A stretch of DNA of 64,000 nt from Lachnospiraceae oral taxon 107 str. F0167. GTDB lineage: Bacteria > Bacillota > Clostridia > Lachnospirales > Lachnospiraceae. A model generated the notes under the pieces. That model was given only the letters and a program-made list of their open reading frames with translations, did no database searches and was not told the DNA's origin. Where the stretch lies: contig GL890591.1 of assembly GCA_000209465.1 (NCBI GenBank), positions 2,177-66,176 of the forward strand, read 5' to 3'. Shown here piece by piece: positions 63,581 to 64,000 of the stretch (its first letter is position 1; every line of letters starts with the position of its first letter). The translations under genes were made by a program, and so were the position numbers.

Positions 63581-64000
63581 ATTAGTCAGTTGTACCATCA
63601 ATGGTAAGAAATGTGAGAAAATGGTAGATGTAAGAAGCTCACTTACAGATATGCTTAGAAATGACTACAGACTTACTTCTGTAAAGAAAGGCTGTGAGGT
63701 AGGAGAGTGTGGAGCATGTAATGTCCTTATAGACGGTGAAGCATTCAACTCATGTATCTACCTGGCAGTTTGGGCTGAGGGCAAGGATATCCTCACATTG
63801 GAAGGTCTTATGGGACCAAATGGAGAAATTTCAGATTTACAGCAGGCATTTATAGATGAAGCGGCGGTACAATGCGGATTCTGTACACCGGGATTTGTAA
63901 TGTCGGCTACCGAAATTCTAAACAGCGGAAAACTGTATTCAAAAGAAGAACTTAGAAAACTCCTTTCAGGACATCTTTGCAGATGTACAGGTTATGAAAA
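63561..64000 (+). CDS. xdhC: Xanthine dehydrogenase-type [2Fe-2S] subunit (3' end outside window)
   Basis: 146 residues visible. It starts at the ATG at 63561 with AGGAGG 8 nt upstream, inside the xdhB end. The plant-type [2Fe-2S] site is GCEVGECGACNVLIDG plus Cys in SCIYL, and the second cluster is QCGFCTPGF with HLCRCTGYE near the window end. It passes electrons from the Mo site to FAD. Confidence 0.93.
   Translation, partial: MTGQSYKLVSCTINGKKCEKMVDVRSSLTDMLRNDYRLTSVKKGCEVGECGACNVLIDGEAFNSCIYLAVWAEGKDILTLEGLMGPNGEISDLQQAFIDEAAVQCGFCTPGFVMSATEILNSGKLYSKEELRKLLSGHLCRCTGYE

Overview
The window looks like chromosome from a low-GC anaerobic Firmicute, most likely a Lachnospiraceae-type Clostridium relative. 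This is inferred from gene content: an A+T-rich sequence with strong AGGAGG ribosome binding sites, a long PRPP synthetase, a CBS-containing PpaC pyrophosphatase, a YerC/TrpR-type regulator, a CmpB-type membrane protein, DnaD/DnaC loaders in tandem, a type-3 ProS, and an orphan-SelD selenium/molybdenum hydroxylase system. No rRNA or tRNA gene was recognised.

Region 1 (1-10.5 kb) is an accessory island. It holds the 3' end of a large serine recombinase gene, two intact genes and one wreck of an ORF6N + PLD-like protein, an IS1380 transposase fragment, a 1961-residue DUF4297-like nuclease/STAND NTPase (AVAST-type defence candidate), and a CRISPR array with I-B-like repeats and no cas genes. The central observation is that a 1211-bp unit (8742-9952) carrying one ORF6N-PLD gene sits inside one CRISPR repeat. 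Removing it joins 19 + 11 nt into a 30-nt repeat identical to both neighbouring repeats. The ends of the unit are imperfect inverted repeats that together resemble the attP of a large serine recombinase. The same right end recurs after the other ORF6N-PLD copy and before the first CRISPR fragment. This suggests a family of serine-recombinase elements, some of which use CRISPR repeats as attachment sites and may carry defence cargo.

Region 2 (10.5-17.6 kb) has a TetR-ABC transporter operon with a clear operator, an IS200 TnpA wreck, a LacI regulator coupled to a MATE exporter, and ZIP and GNAT genes. Region 3 (17.6-24 kb) is a pyrimidine operon (pyrF-K-D-E) followed by small membrane proteins, a frameshifted VanZ-like gene and an M29 aminopeptidase. 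Region 4 (24-39 kb) is a housekeeping run: guaB, a nucleotidyltransferase, ppaC, aroK, a flavin reductase, murC, dnaD/dnaC-like genes, prs, an orphan LytTR regulator, a repeat-rich surface protein, proS and cca. Region 5 (39-51.5 kb) has a CmpB-like protein, a glycosyltransferase, an aromatic-acid-exporter-like protein, RNase H, YerC, potABCD, a RelE/HigBA-like toxin-antitoxin pair with a palindromic operator inside its promoter, a sodium:solute symporter and a secreted L,D-transpeptidase.

Region 6 (51.7-64 kb) is a coherent purine/selenium block. selD, yedF, a cysteine desulfurase-like gene and a DUF3343 gene handle selenium. A purine permease, yqeC, yqeB and mocA follow. A guanine riboswitch with terminator then leads guanine deaminase, followed by xdhA-xdhB-xdhC (the last cut by the window end). 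Together they would import purines, convert guanine to xanthine, and oxidise xanthine with a selenium-dependent molybdenum hydroxylase.
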